The notes: generated by a model not told the origin, from the letters alone. A stretch of DNA of 64,000 nucleotides from Cupriavidus sp. D39 (GCF_026627925.1 NZ_JAPNLE010000001.1:1-64000); one strand, 5' to 3'; positions 25,351 through 33,986 are shown, counted from the first letter of the stretch. A program made the numbers and translations.

Positions 25351-26502
25351 ATGCTGTTCGATTCTGGGTTCACTGATTCGGGCTTCACAGCAGACCTCTC
25401 CCGATGGACGACATCGCGACAGCCTGCCGCTGCCCGACATCGACCTGCCAATGGTTTTCTGACACTGCCTTCTGTGACGGACAGCGTCCCTGCGCGGGCG
25501 CTTGTTCAGCGAAGGAAGGATGTTGATCTGGCCGCGCTAGCTCTTGCGCAATTTGAATCCGGAGTCCTTCGCCCAAGGGACGTTAAGACAGCCCTGTGCG
25601 CTGGTGATGCCCTTGCAGAGGGCATCACCGCGTGGATTAGGCGACATCGTCCGCGGTGCCAACGCTTGAACTTCGGCTTCGAATTGTTGGACCACGGCGT
25701 AGTAAGTACTGAGCTCCAACAGTTCGGGTGGGAGGATAACCTGGACGCACCTGTCTACCTCGGCATTGTGATGCCCCAAGAGAGCGTCTTTGTCATCGGC
25801 GACAAGGCCGATGTGTTACGTGCAACGTCCCCGGGTCTGCTGTGCACCGCCATGGCGCTGGTGCGCGATGCCTCGAGCAGGACAGTGCATGTACGGACGC
25901 CTGATGACTATCTCGAGATGTTCGGGCGGTGGCACTGGGAGTATGAAACCAGTGCCACCGACGAGGACGTCAGGGAGGGACTTGCAGAGCGTTTCGGGGA
26001 AGGAGATTCCGACATCGAGCGCTACCTGCCTTCGGTCGTCCGGTCAGAAATGGCTCCGGACGAGTTCCTGCCGAAATACATGCGTGTAGATCGTCGATCT
26101 AGTGACATCTATCGGGAGCTTTCCGGTAAGTCGCTGATGGCGGTCGCTGCGCGTCAGCGCGGCTGGGTGCGCAGCCTTTGCCTCGAACTGGCGGCCCTGA
26201 AAAAGGTGTTGGCGCGGAGCAAAGCGCGACGGCTATTTGGCGACGCACAGTGGGGCGAGCCTGCCTATGCTGCAGCGTCGATCGTCACTATTCCCGGTGG
26301 CTATGCGGAAGAGGTAATTGACGATCATTTTGAATGCCTGAGCAACGCCGGCGACTGCACGATGTATCAGATGTTTGTCCCTCTTGCGACCACACCAGAG
26401 TCCATCCGTGCGCAGTATGCGGATTGGGCAATCGCTTTCGAGGTCATCGCACGCCTTGACCGGGTGCTCACTCTACTTTCTTCTCCGGATCCGAACCAAT
26501 GA
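25351..26502 (+). CDS. PRTRC system protein F
   Basis: A 383-residue protein starting MLFDSGFTDSGFTADLS, with AAGGAG shortly upstream. Typical family segments include TLPSVTDSVPARALVQRRKDVD, VYLGIVMPQESVFVIGD and IPGGYAEEVIDDHFECL. No catalytic motif is recognisable; it is a large alpha/beta protein of unknown role within the cassette. Its stop overlaps the start of protein B (ATGA at 26499-26502), indicating coupling. A GC stem-loop (GCCC...GGGC) near 25310 followed by T residues lies between protein C and this gene. Confidence 0.8.
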   Translation: MLFDSGFTDSGFTADLSRWTTSRQPAAARHRPANGFLTLPSVTDSVPARALVQRRKDVDLAALALAQFESGVLRPRDVKTALCAGDALAEGITAWIRRHRPRCQRLNFGFELLDHGVVSTELQQFGWEDNLDAPVYLGIVMPQESVFVIGDKADVLRATSPGLLCTAMALVRDASSRTVHVRTPDDYLEMFGRWHWEYETSATDEDVREGLAERFGEGDSDIERYLPSVVRSEMAPDEFLPKYMRVDRRSSDIYRELSGKSLMAVAARQRGWVRSLCLELAALKKVLARSKARRLFGDAQWGEPAYAAASIVTIPGGYAEEVIDDHFECLSNAGDCTMYQMFVPLATTPESIRAQYADWAIAFEVIARLDRVLTLLSSPDPNQ

Positions 26503-27223
26503 CCAAGATTCTCTCCGACAAGAGCACAAACGAGGTGGCCCTGCAAGGGGCCATTCTGCTGTATGGCCCCAGGCCAAGCGAGTTCTCCTACGCCACTGCG
26601 CACGTGGTGACGTTAGATGACAAGTCCCAGCGCCCGACTATCGGTGCCGGCACGCCGTTGAATCGACGGGCGTTGATTCACGCCGTCACCCAGGTTGCGG
26701 CGGCCACGCTGCCGAAGGGGAGTTTCTGACCCCCAACGTGTTGTCGATCAGCCCGCATGCGGTTACCTGGTGGTGTCCGCCTGCAGTGCGTCGTGTGTTC
26801 TTTCAATGCAAGGAGCTAGGTACCCGCAGCGAGCTGGTGCCGCACCCGGGCCTGGTATTCCAGGCCTCCGAGAGCGGCTTCCGTGTCTTTAGCCTCTGCG
26901 CTGACGAAAGGCCGATGCCCGACTCGATGTTGCACGAGCCTCCGTACTTCAATACGTGGGACAACGGCAAGATCTGCGTCGGCAACGCGCATCTCCCCAA
27001 GCAGATTGACGTCGCTTCCATTCCCGGCTGGGAGGCCGGGTTCTTTTCCTCCGCGTTCACCCACCCCAATGTGGGTGGCAAGCGTGTCAGCTATGCGGAC
27101 GGTGCCTTCGCATTCTGGCGAGACATCCTGGATGGGAAGTTTCCTTCCTATCCGAAGCAGGTCCTTATCCCTTTGAAGAAGACGCTTGGCGACTTGATCG
27201 CCGGCAAAATTGGAGTCTTGTGA
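26499..27223 (+). pseudogene. PRTRC system protein B (E2-like), apparent -1 frameshift
   Basis: From the ATG at 26499 the frame gives MTKILSDKSTNEVALQGAIL and on to TLPKGS, then stops at 26729. The rest of the protein follows in the -1 frame: FLTPNVLSISPHAVTWW and on to 27223. One extra G in GGGG (26717-26720) would read Lys-Gly-Glu-Phe-Leu-Thr-Pro and give about 241 residues, the family's normal length. The segment PYFNTWDNGKICVGN resembles the active-site block of ubiquitin E2 enzymes (PN...GxIC), putting the candidate catalytic Cys at codon 26975-26977. The neighbouring genes are intact, so a sequencing error is likely. Confidence 0.8.
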
Positions 27224-27867
27224 TGCATCCTATGGATCTGACGTTGCAACAGTCATTCCCGACTGTGATGATGCCGCGCTTCGGCAGCCTGCAGGCTATG
27301 CAGGCCGACGGAGAACGGCTCGTGGTGGCCAGCAATGGCCTGTTTTTGGAAATACTCCGTCCCTGGTTGAACCTTGTGCGTCGTGTTGGGCAGTTCGATG
27401 TCGCCACCGCCATCCCGTATGGGATGGTCAAGGAGCGCACGGAGCTGATTTGTGGAAAGGTGCCGCCCGCATTGATTGGTGAGTTCGCCGCGCTTGCGCG
27501 GCAGACGATGCCGAACGAGGCTGGCGCGTGGATCACCTGGCGTCGTGACACGGGCACGTTCCGGCTGGTGCCGGTTAAGGTGCTGGAGCATAGCGCTGGC
27601 CATCTTCGCTATGAGCGACCGGAGCTGGTGGCCGGCGAATCGTTGGTGATGGACTGTCATTCCCACGGCGCTGCGGAAGCTTTCTTTTCCCACACCGACA
27701 ACACCGACGATAGGCATGATGTGAAGTTCGCGTTCGTGCTTGGCAACTGCGCGAGCCGCCATCCGTCGATGAAGGTACGGCTATGCGCGAAAGGCGTCCT
27801 TGAACCTGCCGCCGATGTCCCAGCGGCATGGCGGCATGCAGTCTCGCAGGTGGAGGTCGCCCTGTGA
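27223..27867 (+). CDS. PRTRC system protein A (JAMM/JAB-type peptidase)
   Basis: A 214-residue protein. The metal-binding JAMM motif is evident: His146-x-His148 in MDCHSHG, then Ser156-x-x-Asp159 in FFSHTDNTDD. JAMM enzymes remove or process ubiquitin-like proteins, so this is the predicted isopeptidase or processing enzyme of the cassette. The N-terminal half (residues 1-90) is specific to the family. The ATG at 27223 overlaps the stop of protein B (TGATG); a GTG one codon earlier is also possible. Confidence 0.85.
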   Translation: MHPMDLTLQQSFPTVMMPRFGSLQAMQADGERLVVASNGLFLEILRPWLNLVRRVGQFDVATAIPYGMVKERTELICGKVPPALIGEFAALARQTMPNEAGAWITWRRDTGTFRLVPVKVLEHSAGHLRYERPELVAGESLVMDCHSHGAAEAFFSHTDNTDDRHDVKFAFVLGNCASRHPSMKVRLCAKGVLEPAADVPAAWRHAVSQVEVAL

Positions 27868-28670
27868 GCGTATCCACTGCTTTGCACAATCTCCCATCAG
27901 GGATGACGAGCCGCGCTTGGAATGTGGTGGTGGTGGGCGCCGGCGGCACTGGCAGCGCGCTGCTTCCGAACCTGGCGCGGCTGCACCATGCGATGTTAGA
28001 GCTTGGCCACCCCGGTGGGATCGACTGCACCGTGCTGGATGACGACACAGTGAGCGAGACCAACGTGGGGCGGCAAGGCTTTTATCCCAACGATGTCGGC
28101 CAGTACAAGGCATCGCTGATCGTCAACCGCCTGAACCTGCTGATGGGCACGCGCTGGGAAGCGCGGACCCAACGGCTGGCTAGCGCTGACCGTCTGACCT
28201 GTGACCTGGTGGTTGGCTGTGTGGACACACGCACGGCGCGCAAAACCATCCTGGGTGCCGCTAAACGGGGAAAGGTGCGTTACTACCTGGATTGTGGCAA
28301 TGAGACCGACCGTGGTCAGGTGATACTGGGTGAGGTTGGCGTTCGCGGTCCGGATCGTCTCCCGCACGTAGGTGATCTCTTCCCCGACCTGCTTAACCCG
28401 AGGGGCGATGCTGTTGATGTCGCTCCCTCTTGCTCGATGGCGGACGCACTAGCCAAGCAGTCGCTGGTGATTAACCAAGCGATCGCCGTGCAGGCGTTCA
28501 ACTTACTCTGGACGCTGTTCCGGACTGGCACGCTGAGCTATTCCGGGGTGTTTGTGAACCTCCAGGCAGGTCGGACTAACCCGCTGCCCATCGATCCGGC
28601 TGCGTGGGCACGCTTTGGCTACGATGCCGCCAAGTGCGTGCCTCCGTCCAGAAAGAAGAGTTCAGCATGA
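27864..28670 (+). CDS. PRTRC system ThiF-family (E1-like) protein
   Basis: A 268-residue E1/ThiF-like adenylyltransferase. Nucleotide loop GAGGTGS (residues 25-31), Asp-rich strand LDDDTV (58-63) and the E1 signature ETNVGRQ (65-71) are all present; Cys190 in APSCSMADA is the probable thioester cysteine. It would activate the C-terminus of a small modifier, plausibly PRTRC C. Start is the GTG overlapping protein A's stop (GTGA at 27864-27867); upstream in-frame residues belong to protein A's region and lack family character. A terminator follows. Confidence 0.85.
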   Translation: MSVSTALHNLPSGMTSRAWNVVVVGAGGTGSALLPNLARLHHAMLELGHPGGIDCTVLDDDTVSETNVGRQGFYPNDVGQYKASLIVNRLNLLMGTRWEARTQRLASADRLTCDLVVGCVDTRTARKTILGAAKRGKVRYYLDCGNETDRGQVILGEVGVRGPDRLPHVGDLFPDLLNPRGDAVDVAPSCSMADALAKQSLVINQAIAVQAFNLLWTLFRTGTLSYSGVFVNLQAGRTNPLPIDPAAWARFGYDAAKCVPPSRKKSSA

Positions 28671-28680
28671 TGTTGAAGCG

Positions 28681-28722
28681 GCGCCGTTCCCCCAGAATCA
28701 TGGGGGGGGCGGCGCTTTTTTT
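28681..28722 (+). terminator. Intrinsic terminator of the PRTRC operon
   Basis: GCGCCG...CCCCC pairs with GGGGG...CGGCGC (28681-28715 overall), followed by seven or more T to 28722. Confidence 0.9.
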
Positions 28723-28759
28723 GCCCTGGACGGTCTTGAGCAATGGGTTGTGCGCTTGC

Positions 28760-28842
28760 TAGAATGCACGCACACACCGCGTCGTCGACGCATCGATTCG
28801 CTTGCCTGCGCAAGCACACACCCACGGGGACTCCTATCCCCG
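28760..28842 (+). promoter_or_regulatory. Repeated leader element copy 3
   Basis: TAGAAT (28760-28765), 13 nt, GCGTCGTCGACGC (28779-28791), ATCGA (28792-28796), then stem-loop CGGGGA (28825-28830)/TCCCCG (28837-28842). The gene starts at 28888 after AGGAG. Confidence 0.7.
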
Positions 28843-28887
28843 GTTCGGGCGATGGTTTCCCCGTTTCTAGTACCTCCAGGAGACGCC

Positions 28888-29148
28888 ATGGCCATTCAGC
28901 ACTACCTTATGCTATCCACCGCCCATCTGACGCAGCACACCGCTTGCGGATTCGCTCGCTTTCCCGTGATCGGCCAGGTCGACACCGGCCTGTTTGTACG
29001 GGTACCTACGCCTGGTGAGATTGGCGATCAGGTTCCGTCGGACTTGCGGACGATTCTGGAGCGCGCACGCGCTCTGGGTGCCTCACTGCTGCATTTCGAT
29101 TGCGATGCGGAGGAGATTGAAGGGCTGCCGACTTACGAGTGGCGGTAG
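28888..29148 (+). CDS. Hypothetical protein (DUF5983-like?)
   Basis: An 86-residue protein starting MAIQHYLMLSTAHLTQHTACGF. The opening STAHLTQHTA resembles small plasmid-borne proteins labelled DUF5983, but I cannot confirm this. The middle has TGLFVRVPTPGEIGDQ, and the end LHFDCDAEEIEGLPTYEW is acidic. No signal or membrane segment. AGGAG 10 bases upstream supports the start. First gene of the unit driven by leader copy 3. Confidence 0.6.
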   Translation: MAIQHYLMLSTAHLTQHTACGFARFPVIGQVDTGLFVRVPTPGEIGDQVPSDLRTILERARALGASLLHFDCDAEEIEGLPTYEWR

Positions 29149-29183
29149 AGCCTGTATTTTCGCCACCATATCAGGAGCCAAGG

Positions 29184-29396
29184 ATGATGAGCAACCTGGA
29201 GCCGATGGCCTGCGGCAATTGTGGCCACGGCCTCTTCCGGATGTACAGCGCTCAGCGCGAGCCAAGCCTCAAGCTAGTCGCGCAATGCAACAAATGCCGA
29301 TCGACTTCGATCATCGAGCCGGCGCCAGCAGCTCTGCAGATCGAATTCGGCGAGCATTCCGATGGTCGGCTTTGCTGCATGCGACCAACTAGTTGA
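29184..29396 (+). CDS. Small zinc-ribbon protein
   Basis: A 70-residue protein with two Cys pairs, CGNCGHG and CNKCRS, about 25 residues apart: a zinc-ribbon layout seen in small nucleic-acid- or protein-binding factors. The tail ends LCCMRPTS. AGGAG lies 6 bases before the ATG at 29184 (a second ATG follows directly). Probably co-transcribed with the preceding gene, 35 bases away. Confidence 0.6.
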   Translation: MMSNLEPMACGNCGHGLFRMYSAQREPSLKLVAQCNKCRSTSIIEPAPAALQIEFGEHSDGRLCCMRPTS

Positions 29397-29422
29397 AGCT
29401 TCGCAGCGCCGAGGTTCGCTGC

Positions 29423-29517
29423 TATCATAGAAGTACTTACCGCGTCTGCGACGCATCGACACCTGCCGACAACCGTTGGCACAGCTTTTTCTCCCACCAC
29501 GGGCCATCCTGCCCGTG
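29423..29517 (+). promoter_or_regulatory. Repeated leader element copy 4
   Basis: TATCAT (29423-29428), 13 nt, GCGTCTGCGACGC (29442-29454), ATCGA (29455-29459), then stem-loop CACGGGC (29498-29504)/GCCCGTG (29511-29517). Gene start 29549. Confidence 0.7.
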
Positions 29518-29548
29518 GGCATGTTGGCCTATTTTTTTTGAGGCCATC

Positions 29549-30028
29549 ATGATCCGCACGTTCTCCATCGCTTTTTTCGTTGCTCTGTGTGCGCTTGCTT
29601 CCGGCTGCGCCACGCAACAGACCTCGCCTAACGTCTATCGCACCTCCGAAGCCCTCCGTAAAGGGGACATCGAGATGGTGACGGTGGTACGCGCGCGCCA
29701 GGTCACCATCACCGGCAATGACGGCATGCTCTCCACGAGCAGCGGTCTTCCCGGGATGATCGGTGCCGGCGTCGGTGCTTTGCTCGGCGCCCGCACGATC
29801 GGTGGCGGCAACGGTCGCTACCTGGTCGGTGCGGTCTCAGGCGCTGCAAGCGGCTTCGTGTCGCAGCAGATCGCCGAGCATGTCAGCAAGCGTGCCGGGC
29901 TGGAGGTGATTGTCCGCACGGACAATGGCCGCCAGCTTGCTATCACGCAAGATGCCGACCAGCAGTTCAATGCTGGAGACCGCGTCTACTTGGTCGCGGC
30001 CGGAAACGGTTATCGACTCACGCGTTGA
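29549..30028 (+). CDS. Glycine-zipper outer-membrane lipoprotein
   Basis: A 159-residue protein with a lipoprotein signal (hydrophobic IAFFVALCALA, lipobox ASGC; Cys at about residue 20). Residues 65-105 hold GMIGAGVGALLGARTIGGG and a second Gly/Ala stretch GAVSGAASGF, as in SlyB/Pcp-type glycine-zipper proteins. The C-terminal part (VIVRTDNGRQLAITQ, AGDRVYLV) is a small beta domain. Expected to be anchored in the outer membrane. It is the only gene behind leader copy 4, so exported proteins share the same control element as the PRTRC operon. Confidence 0.8.
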   Translation: MIRTFSIAFFVALCALASGCATQQTSPNVYRTSEALRKGDIEMVTVVRARQVTITGNDGMLSTSSGLPGMIGAGVGALLGARTIGGGNGRYLVGAVSGAASGFVSQQIAEHVSKRAGLEVIVRTDNGRQLAITQDADQQFNAGDRVYLVAAGNGYRLTR

Positions 30029-30100
30029 TGCCAAGGGGACCGGATTGCCGGTCCCCCACTTCCTCGCCCCTCGCTTCCCCCAACCGATTCAACGCACCCC

Positions 30101-30143
30101 GCGGGACGCCTCCCGCGACGGGGAGCGCTCCGCTTCAAGGAGC
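30101..30143 (+). promoter_or_regulatory. Leader stem-loop and Shine-Dalgarno hairpin
   Basis: GCGGGA (30101-30106)/TCCCGC (30111-30116), then GCTCC (30127-30131)/GGAGC (30139-30143) with the ribosome site inside the second arm, before ATG 30148. Confidence 0.5.
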
Positions 30144-30147
30144 CCCC

Positions 30148-30570
30148 ATGTTGCATTCCACACTCACTGCTACCCACAGCACCGTTGTCCGGCGCCCCAA
30201 GGTCGCCCCGATCGAAACGAGCGGCTTGACGGTTGAGCAAGTCGAATCCGTGCTCTATGCCTTGCTGCGCGGCATGGAGATCGAGCCCGAATGGATCAGC
30301 CCCACCAATCGCTACCGGGACGAAGAGCGCATCCACGGACTGCACGCGGATTCACTGTGGCCGGCGCTTGGTGCCCGCGACCGCCTGGCTGTGTCGGTCT
30401 TCCGTGGTTGGTCCGAAGGCTGGACAGTTAATGTCGAGAGGATCCATCTCGTGACGGACGCCTCCGGTCAGTACCTGGCCGCACAGAAGCTGCTGTGTGC
30501 CAAGGTCTTCGGCTCTGACCTCGCATTCATGATCGCGAGGGTGATATCCGAGGCATTGGATCTCGTCTGA
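30148..30570 (+). CDS. Hypothetical protein
   Basis: A 140-residue protein, MLHSTLTATHSTVVRRPKVA, then EQVESVLYALLRGMEIEPEW, HADSLWPALGARDRLAVSVF and a helical end (FGSDLAFMIARVISEAL). No signal peptide or known motif. It lies between the lipoprotein and leader copy 5, with its own stem-loop leader, and may be read from the lipoprotein promoter. Confidence 0.6.
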   Translation: MLHSTLTATHSTVVRRPKVAPIETSGLTVEQVESVLYALLRGMEIEPEWISPTNRYRDEERIHGLHADSLWPALGARDRLAVSVFRGWSEGWTVNVERIHLVTDASGQYLAAQKLLCAKVFGSDLAFMIARVISEALDLV

Positions 30571-30625
30571 AAGGGTAGGGCGCCGCGAGGTGCCTGGCCA
30601 CCATAAAAGAGCGCTTTCGGAAACG

Positions 30626-30720
30626 TATCTCCGCTTCGGCAAACGCTTTTGACCGCGTCTTCGACGCATCGAACCTATGTCTGGCTTGCCCAGACCCCAC
30701 CCATGCGGGACATCGTCCCG
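30626..30720 (+). promoter_or_regulatory. Repeated leader element copy 5
   Basis: GCGTCTTCGACGC (30655-30667) with ATCGA (30668-30672) and stem-loop CGGGAC (30706-30711)/GTCCCG (30715-30720). No good hexamer sits at the usual 13-nt spacing; TATCTC at 30626-30631 is one helical turn farther. Gene start 30757. Confidence 0.6.
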
Positions 30721-30756
30721 TTGGGGATTGGAGTCTCGCGCTTCTCTGGAAACACC

Positions 30757-31137
30757 ATGAAGATCCCCAAATCCTTTACCCATCCACACGTGCCGGACAA
30801 CCGTTCGGCCTGTGCCACCCTGCAGCGTGATGCGTCACGCGTGCTTCGCCGTTTCGCCGGTGATTTGTCGCTGCGTCAACGCGACTTCGACATCCGTGCC
30901 CGACGCCAGCGCCGCCACCAGGTCGAAGTGTTCTCGTTGCATACCGAGACGCTGTGCGTTCAGATTGCACACGGTCCCGACCGGAACGCGGCAAGCGTTT
31001 CCTTTCGCACTTGCCGCGGTCGCGGCGATATGAGTGGTGGCCGCGACAATGTCGTGAGCCTGGACTCGCTGGATACACCCCGAGGCTACACCGACCTGTT
31101 GACCTCGCTTCGCGCGGTCGCTGGCCGGCGCGGTTAA
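30757..31137 (+). CDS. Hypothetical basic protein
   Basis: A 126-residue arginine-rich protein: MKIPKSFTHPHVPDNRSACA, then SRVLRRFAGDLSLRQRDFDIRA is a likely basic helix, and the second half (VSFRTCRGRGDMSGGRDN) is glycine/arginine-rich. DNA or RNA binding is possible but unproven. Nine bases separate it from the next gene. Confidence 0.6.
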   Translation: MKIPKSFTHPHVPDNRSACATLQRDASRVLRRFAGDLSLRQRDFDIRARRQRRHQVEVFSLHTETLCVQIAHGPDRNAASVSFRTCRGRGDMSGGRDNVVSLDSLDTPRGYTDLLTSLRAVAGRRG

Positions 31138-31146
31138 GGGGTTGCC

Positions 31147-31620
31147 ATGACCAAGCTCGCAAAGGTAATTCTCAAGACTACTAGCGGCGACGAGTTCACC
31201 TGTTCCGTACACCACAATGTGGGAGCAGGGAGGGTGGAGTTGCCCGCCCGTCTGGCTGACCTGATCGATGACGCCGAGGCTAACGGGGAGAAGTATGTCC
31301 TCGTGCTTCTTGACAATGGATTCCAGTATCCGTTGGCGATTGGCGAGGATGGCGGCTATAGCGTGGATCTGCTCGCGGCTGCCAAGCGCGGCTTCTGGCA
31401 GGAGGTAAGGCTAGCCCTGTTTCTACCGTCCAAGGACCAGCGCATGCAGTACGGTCGCTTCGTCCATACGTTGTCCGCTTCGGCGGTCATCGGTATGGCG
31501 GGCTATCTTGCTGGGAAGCCCGGCTGGTCTTGGGGCGCTGCGCTCAATGTCATAGGCTTTTCCGTCACCGGCGTTGTATTATTCGCCGTAGGAGCTGTGC
31601 TTTCCAAAGGAGAAAAGTGA
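31147..31620 (+). CDS. Hypothetical protein with C-terminal membrane anchor
   Basis: A 157-residue protein. Residues 1-100 are soluble (KVILKTTSGDEFTCSVHHNV, beta-rich start); residues about 110-150 form two membrane helices (TLSASAVIGMAGYLAG and WGAALNVIGFSVTGVVLFAVG). It would sit in the inner membrane with its N-terminal domain outside the bilayer. The stop overlaps the start of a 30-codon gene (TGATG). Family not recognised. Confidence 0.6.
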   Translation: MTKLAKVILKTTSGDEFTCSVHHNVGAGRVELPARLADLIDDAEANGEKYVLVLLDNGFQYPLAIGEDGGYSVDLLAAAKRGFWQEVRLALFLPSKDQRMQYGRFVHTLSASAVIGMAGYLAGKPGWSWGAALNVIGFSVTGVVLFAVGAVLSKGEK

Positions 31621-31712
31621 TGCTTGGAACATTTGTGCTAGTGTTGGCGCTTGGCCTGGCCGCGTATTTCCTATGGGCCGACCGCAATGGTCGGCGCTAC
31701 CACAAGGACTGA
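31620..31712 (+). CDS. Thirty-residue single-span membrane protein
   Basis: The ATG overlaps the preceding stop (TGATG at 31618-31622) and AAAGGAGAAAAG lies just upstream. The peptide is a single hydrophobic helix LGTFVLVLALGLAAYFLW followed by a charged tail ADRNGRRYHKD, a plausible micro-membrane-protein partner of the upstream membrane protein. Short enough that chance cannot be ruled out, but the coupling and composition favour a real gene. Confidence 0.5.
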   Translation: MLGTFVLVLALGLAAYFLWADRNGRRYHKD

Positions 31713-31760
31713 CAGCTTAGCCATCCAACGATGTCGCCCGGCACTGCCGGGCCATCCATG

Positions 31761-31790
31761 AAGCGCACCCCGACCGGGTGCGCTTTTTTT
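31761..31790 (+). terminator. Intrinsic terminator
   Basis: AAGCGCACCC (31761-31770), loop CGACC, GGGTGCGCTT (31776-31785), T run to 31790. Confidence 0.9.
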
Positions 31791-31799
31791 GTCTATCAC

Positions 31800-31815
31800 G
31801 CGGGGCGTGCCCCGC
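31800..31815 (+). promoter_or_regulatory. Leader stem-loop
   Basis: GCGGGGC (31800-31806)/GCCCCGC (31809-31815), 38 bases before the ATG at 31853, whose GGAG ribosome site is 31839-31842. No T run follows, so it is not a terminator. Confidence 0.5.
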
Positions 31816-31852
31816 TGGGGCAGCTCGCATCCACACCCGGAGTTACCCCAAC

Positions 31853-32236
31853 ATGACCGCACGGAAAATCTATGGCGCAGGCCTGACCGGCCAACCCGCC
31901 GGCGTCCATTTGGACGTCCAGCTGTATAGCGGCAACCGCCGCATCGCACTGCGCCTCACGGACGCGGATGACGGCATGCCCTACGGCATGCTGACCGCAA
32001 ACGTGCCGCAGGTCGAGCTGGCTGACGACGAGTTCGTCGTTCAGGCCGGCTGGATCCTGCCGACGGACCTCAAGGCTTCCTTTTTGGCCAGCGGGCTGTT
32101 CGAAGCCGTCCGACAAATCCCTGACGGCACCGGCCGCGCCGAAGTCTGGCGAGTCGTGTCGGCCGAACTGCTGAGCGCTGCTGCTGTGCTTCGCGCCCAG
32201 CTACCGGCCAAGCGCCGGTCCCGGGCAGCCGCCTGA
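31853..32236 (+). CDS. Hypothetical protein
   Basis: A 127-residue protein beginning MTARKIYGAGLTGQPAGVHL. The first 75 residues are beta-rich (VQLYSGNRRIALRLTDADDG, VELADDEFVVQAGW); then a helix, and a basic alanine-rich end (AKRRSRAAA). No known motif. It follows a terminator, so it must be reached by read-through or an unseen promoter in 31713-31850. Confidence 0.6.
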   Translation: MTARKIYGAGLTGQPAGVHLDVQLYSGNRRIALRLTDADDGMPYGMLTANVPQVELADDEFVVQAGWILPTDLKASFLASGLFEAVRQIPDGTGRAEVWRVVSAELLSAAAVLRAQLPAKRRSRAAA

Positions 32237-32256
32237 GCCATTTCCTTCCAACCCAG

Positions 32257-32294
32257 ACGGGGCAATGCCCCGTTGGGGCCTTGCTCCCGGAGCA
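32257..32294 (+). promoter_or_regulatory. Leader stem-loop and Shine-Dalgarno palindrome
   Basis: ACGGGGC (32257-32263)/GCCCCGT (32267-32273), then TGCTCC (32282-32287) and GGAGCA (32289-32294) around a single base, placing the ribosome site in a palindrome just before ATG 32301. Confidence 0.5.
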
Positions 32295-32300
32295 GACCCC

Positions 32301-33844
32301 ATGTATGTGATTCACTTCGATTCGGGTCGAACCGAATCCTGCACCACCCTGGCCGGCGTCTTGGCCTTCTTCAACTGCAACGACGATCTCCGTCGGCGCA
32401 CATCGGTGGACGCCGTGAGCGTTCGCCACATAGCACGCGGTGACATTCCGCTTGTTCGCCTGTCCAACGGGACTTTCGCTGTTCGCCCGAAAGGCGCGAT
32501 CCGCGAGATCCTGGACACCATCCTCAACGAGGTTGACCGGGTGATTGTCCGTCCTGACGGCAAGCCGTTGCGCCCGTTCGAGATGAGCCGCGAGGCATGG
32601 GAGGCAGTCACGGCCGCGGGGCGGTTGGGCTATTTCCCGGAGGAAGCCCTCGCACCAGAGTGCATCGACCAAGGCACGCTGTTTGCCGACCCAGGCGCGG
32701 CATTCATTGACCCGCAAGCCCACGTTGACCAATTCTTTCGCCAACGGTTCGGCTACGGGACCAACGGGCCCGAGTACGCGCCCGGATCCAGCACCAACTC
32801 GCGGCACGAGGTGCATGTCGCCTATGCCCTGCAGCGCGGCGAGACGGTCAAGGACAGTGTACTGAATGCCTACCGTGCCAATGGGGACATTGGGCGCCAC
32901 GATCTGCAATGGATGCGGGTGCTGATCGATGTCCCGGCGCTGCGGGGGCGCTCGCGCCCAACCCGCTGCAGTGGCTGTGCGCAGCAATGCGTCATGAGCA
33001 TCTGCCTATCGCGGCGGACAACGCTCGCCGTCTGATCAACCTCATGAAGCCGCTACCGGCGGACTGCACGTTTGTTCAGGTGGACGACGCGCTGTTTGCC
33101 GGTGGCGTGATGCCGCCGCGCACCGCGGCCGTGCGCCCACCAGTCGCGCTCGATCCGCCGGCCTCGCCGTTGGCGGCCCGAATTCGTGACGTGGTGGCAG
33201 ATCAAATCCATCGGAAAACGTTGGAACGGGTTAGCCAAGAGCGTGCGCGGGGCCTGATGTCGCAACGCGAGGCGGAGCACCAGCTGAGGCTCGCCGATCA
33301 GGAGAAGGCGCGTGCTTCCTATGAATGGGGAAATCGCGTCGCGCTGGCGGTTCTGGAGCGCAACGTTGCCGCCTTGCTGGATATGCTGGACACGCCAGCG
33401 GACAGCAATACGGCGACCAAGCGGGCCATCCGCGACGTCCTTGGGGTGAGCCTCACGGGCGTGACTGCGGCCATTCGCCGGCGGCGCATTTTTGACCTAT
33501 GCGGCTTCTCGGAGACCGAGCAGCAACAATGGGACGCGCAGGCTGCGGCCGACCGTGCCAATGCGATGAGCCTTCGCGATCTGGAGGATGCGGCGAAGCG
33601 GGCTGAGGCAATGAACTATCGCCTCGAGACCGGCGCCGTGCTCAACGGTCGAGAGTATGTCGACCTCTGCATTGCGGAAGGGTTTTCAATGATCTGTCAC
33701 GTGCCAACCGGCAGCGCGCGTCGCTACTACATCCAAGATCCCGGGCGCAAGGCAGTTCGTCCCCTGAGAGCCAAGGATGGAAGCCTGGCCTACGCGCAGG
33801 CCAGGCTCGCCAACAGGGCTGTAGGTGCTTCTGTGGCAGCGTGA
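32301..33844 (+). pseudogene. Large hypothetical protein, apparent -1 frameshift
   Basis: The N-terminal part (MYVIHFDSGRTESCTTLAGV to MRVLIDVPALRG) runs from 32301; the C-terminal part (ALAPNPLQWLCAAMRHEHLP to RAVGASVAA, stop 33844) continues in the -1 frame. Adding one G to GGGGG at 32944-32948 joins them into about 514 residues. The C-terminal half has a long helical region (AARIRDVVADQIHRKTLERV, SQREAEHQLRLADQEKARAS) and IRDVLGVSLTGVTAAIRRRR, which may bind nucleic acid. No family recognised. Read literally, the sequence gives a 244-residue N-terminal product and a separate downstream frame from 32909. Confidence 0.6.
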
Positions 33845-33986
33845 AGTCTTAGGCCATACCTTTGTCGCCCTCCCTTCGTGGGAGGGCGGCGTCTTCTACT
33901 GGCGCTGGCGCGCTATTCGTCGTAACCTTCCATTTCGTTGAGCGTTGTTCGCATTGGCCTGAGCCAATCCCAACTGCGTTTTACCC

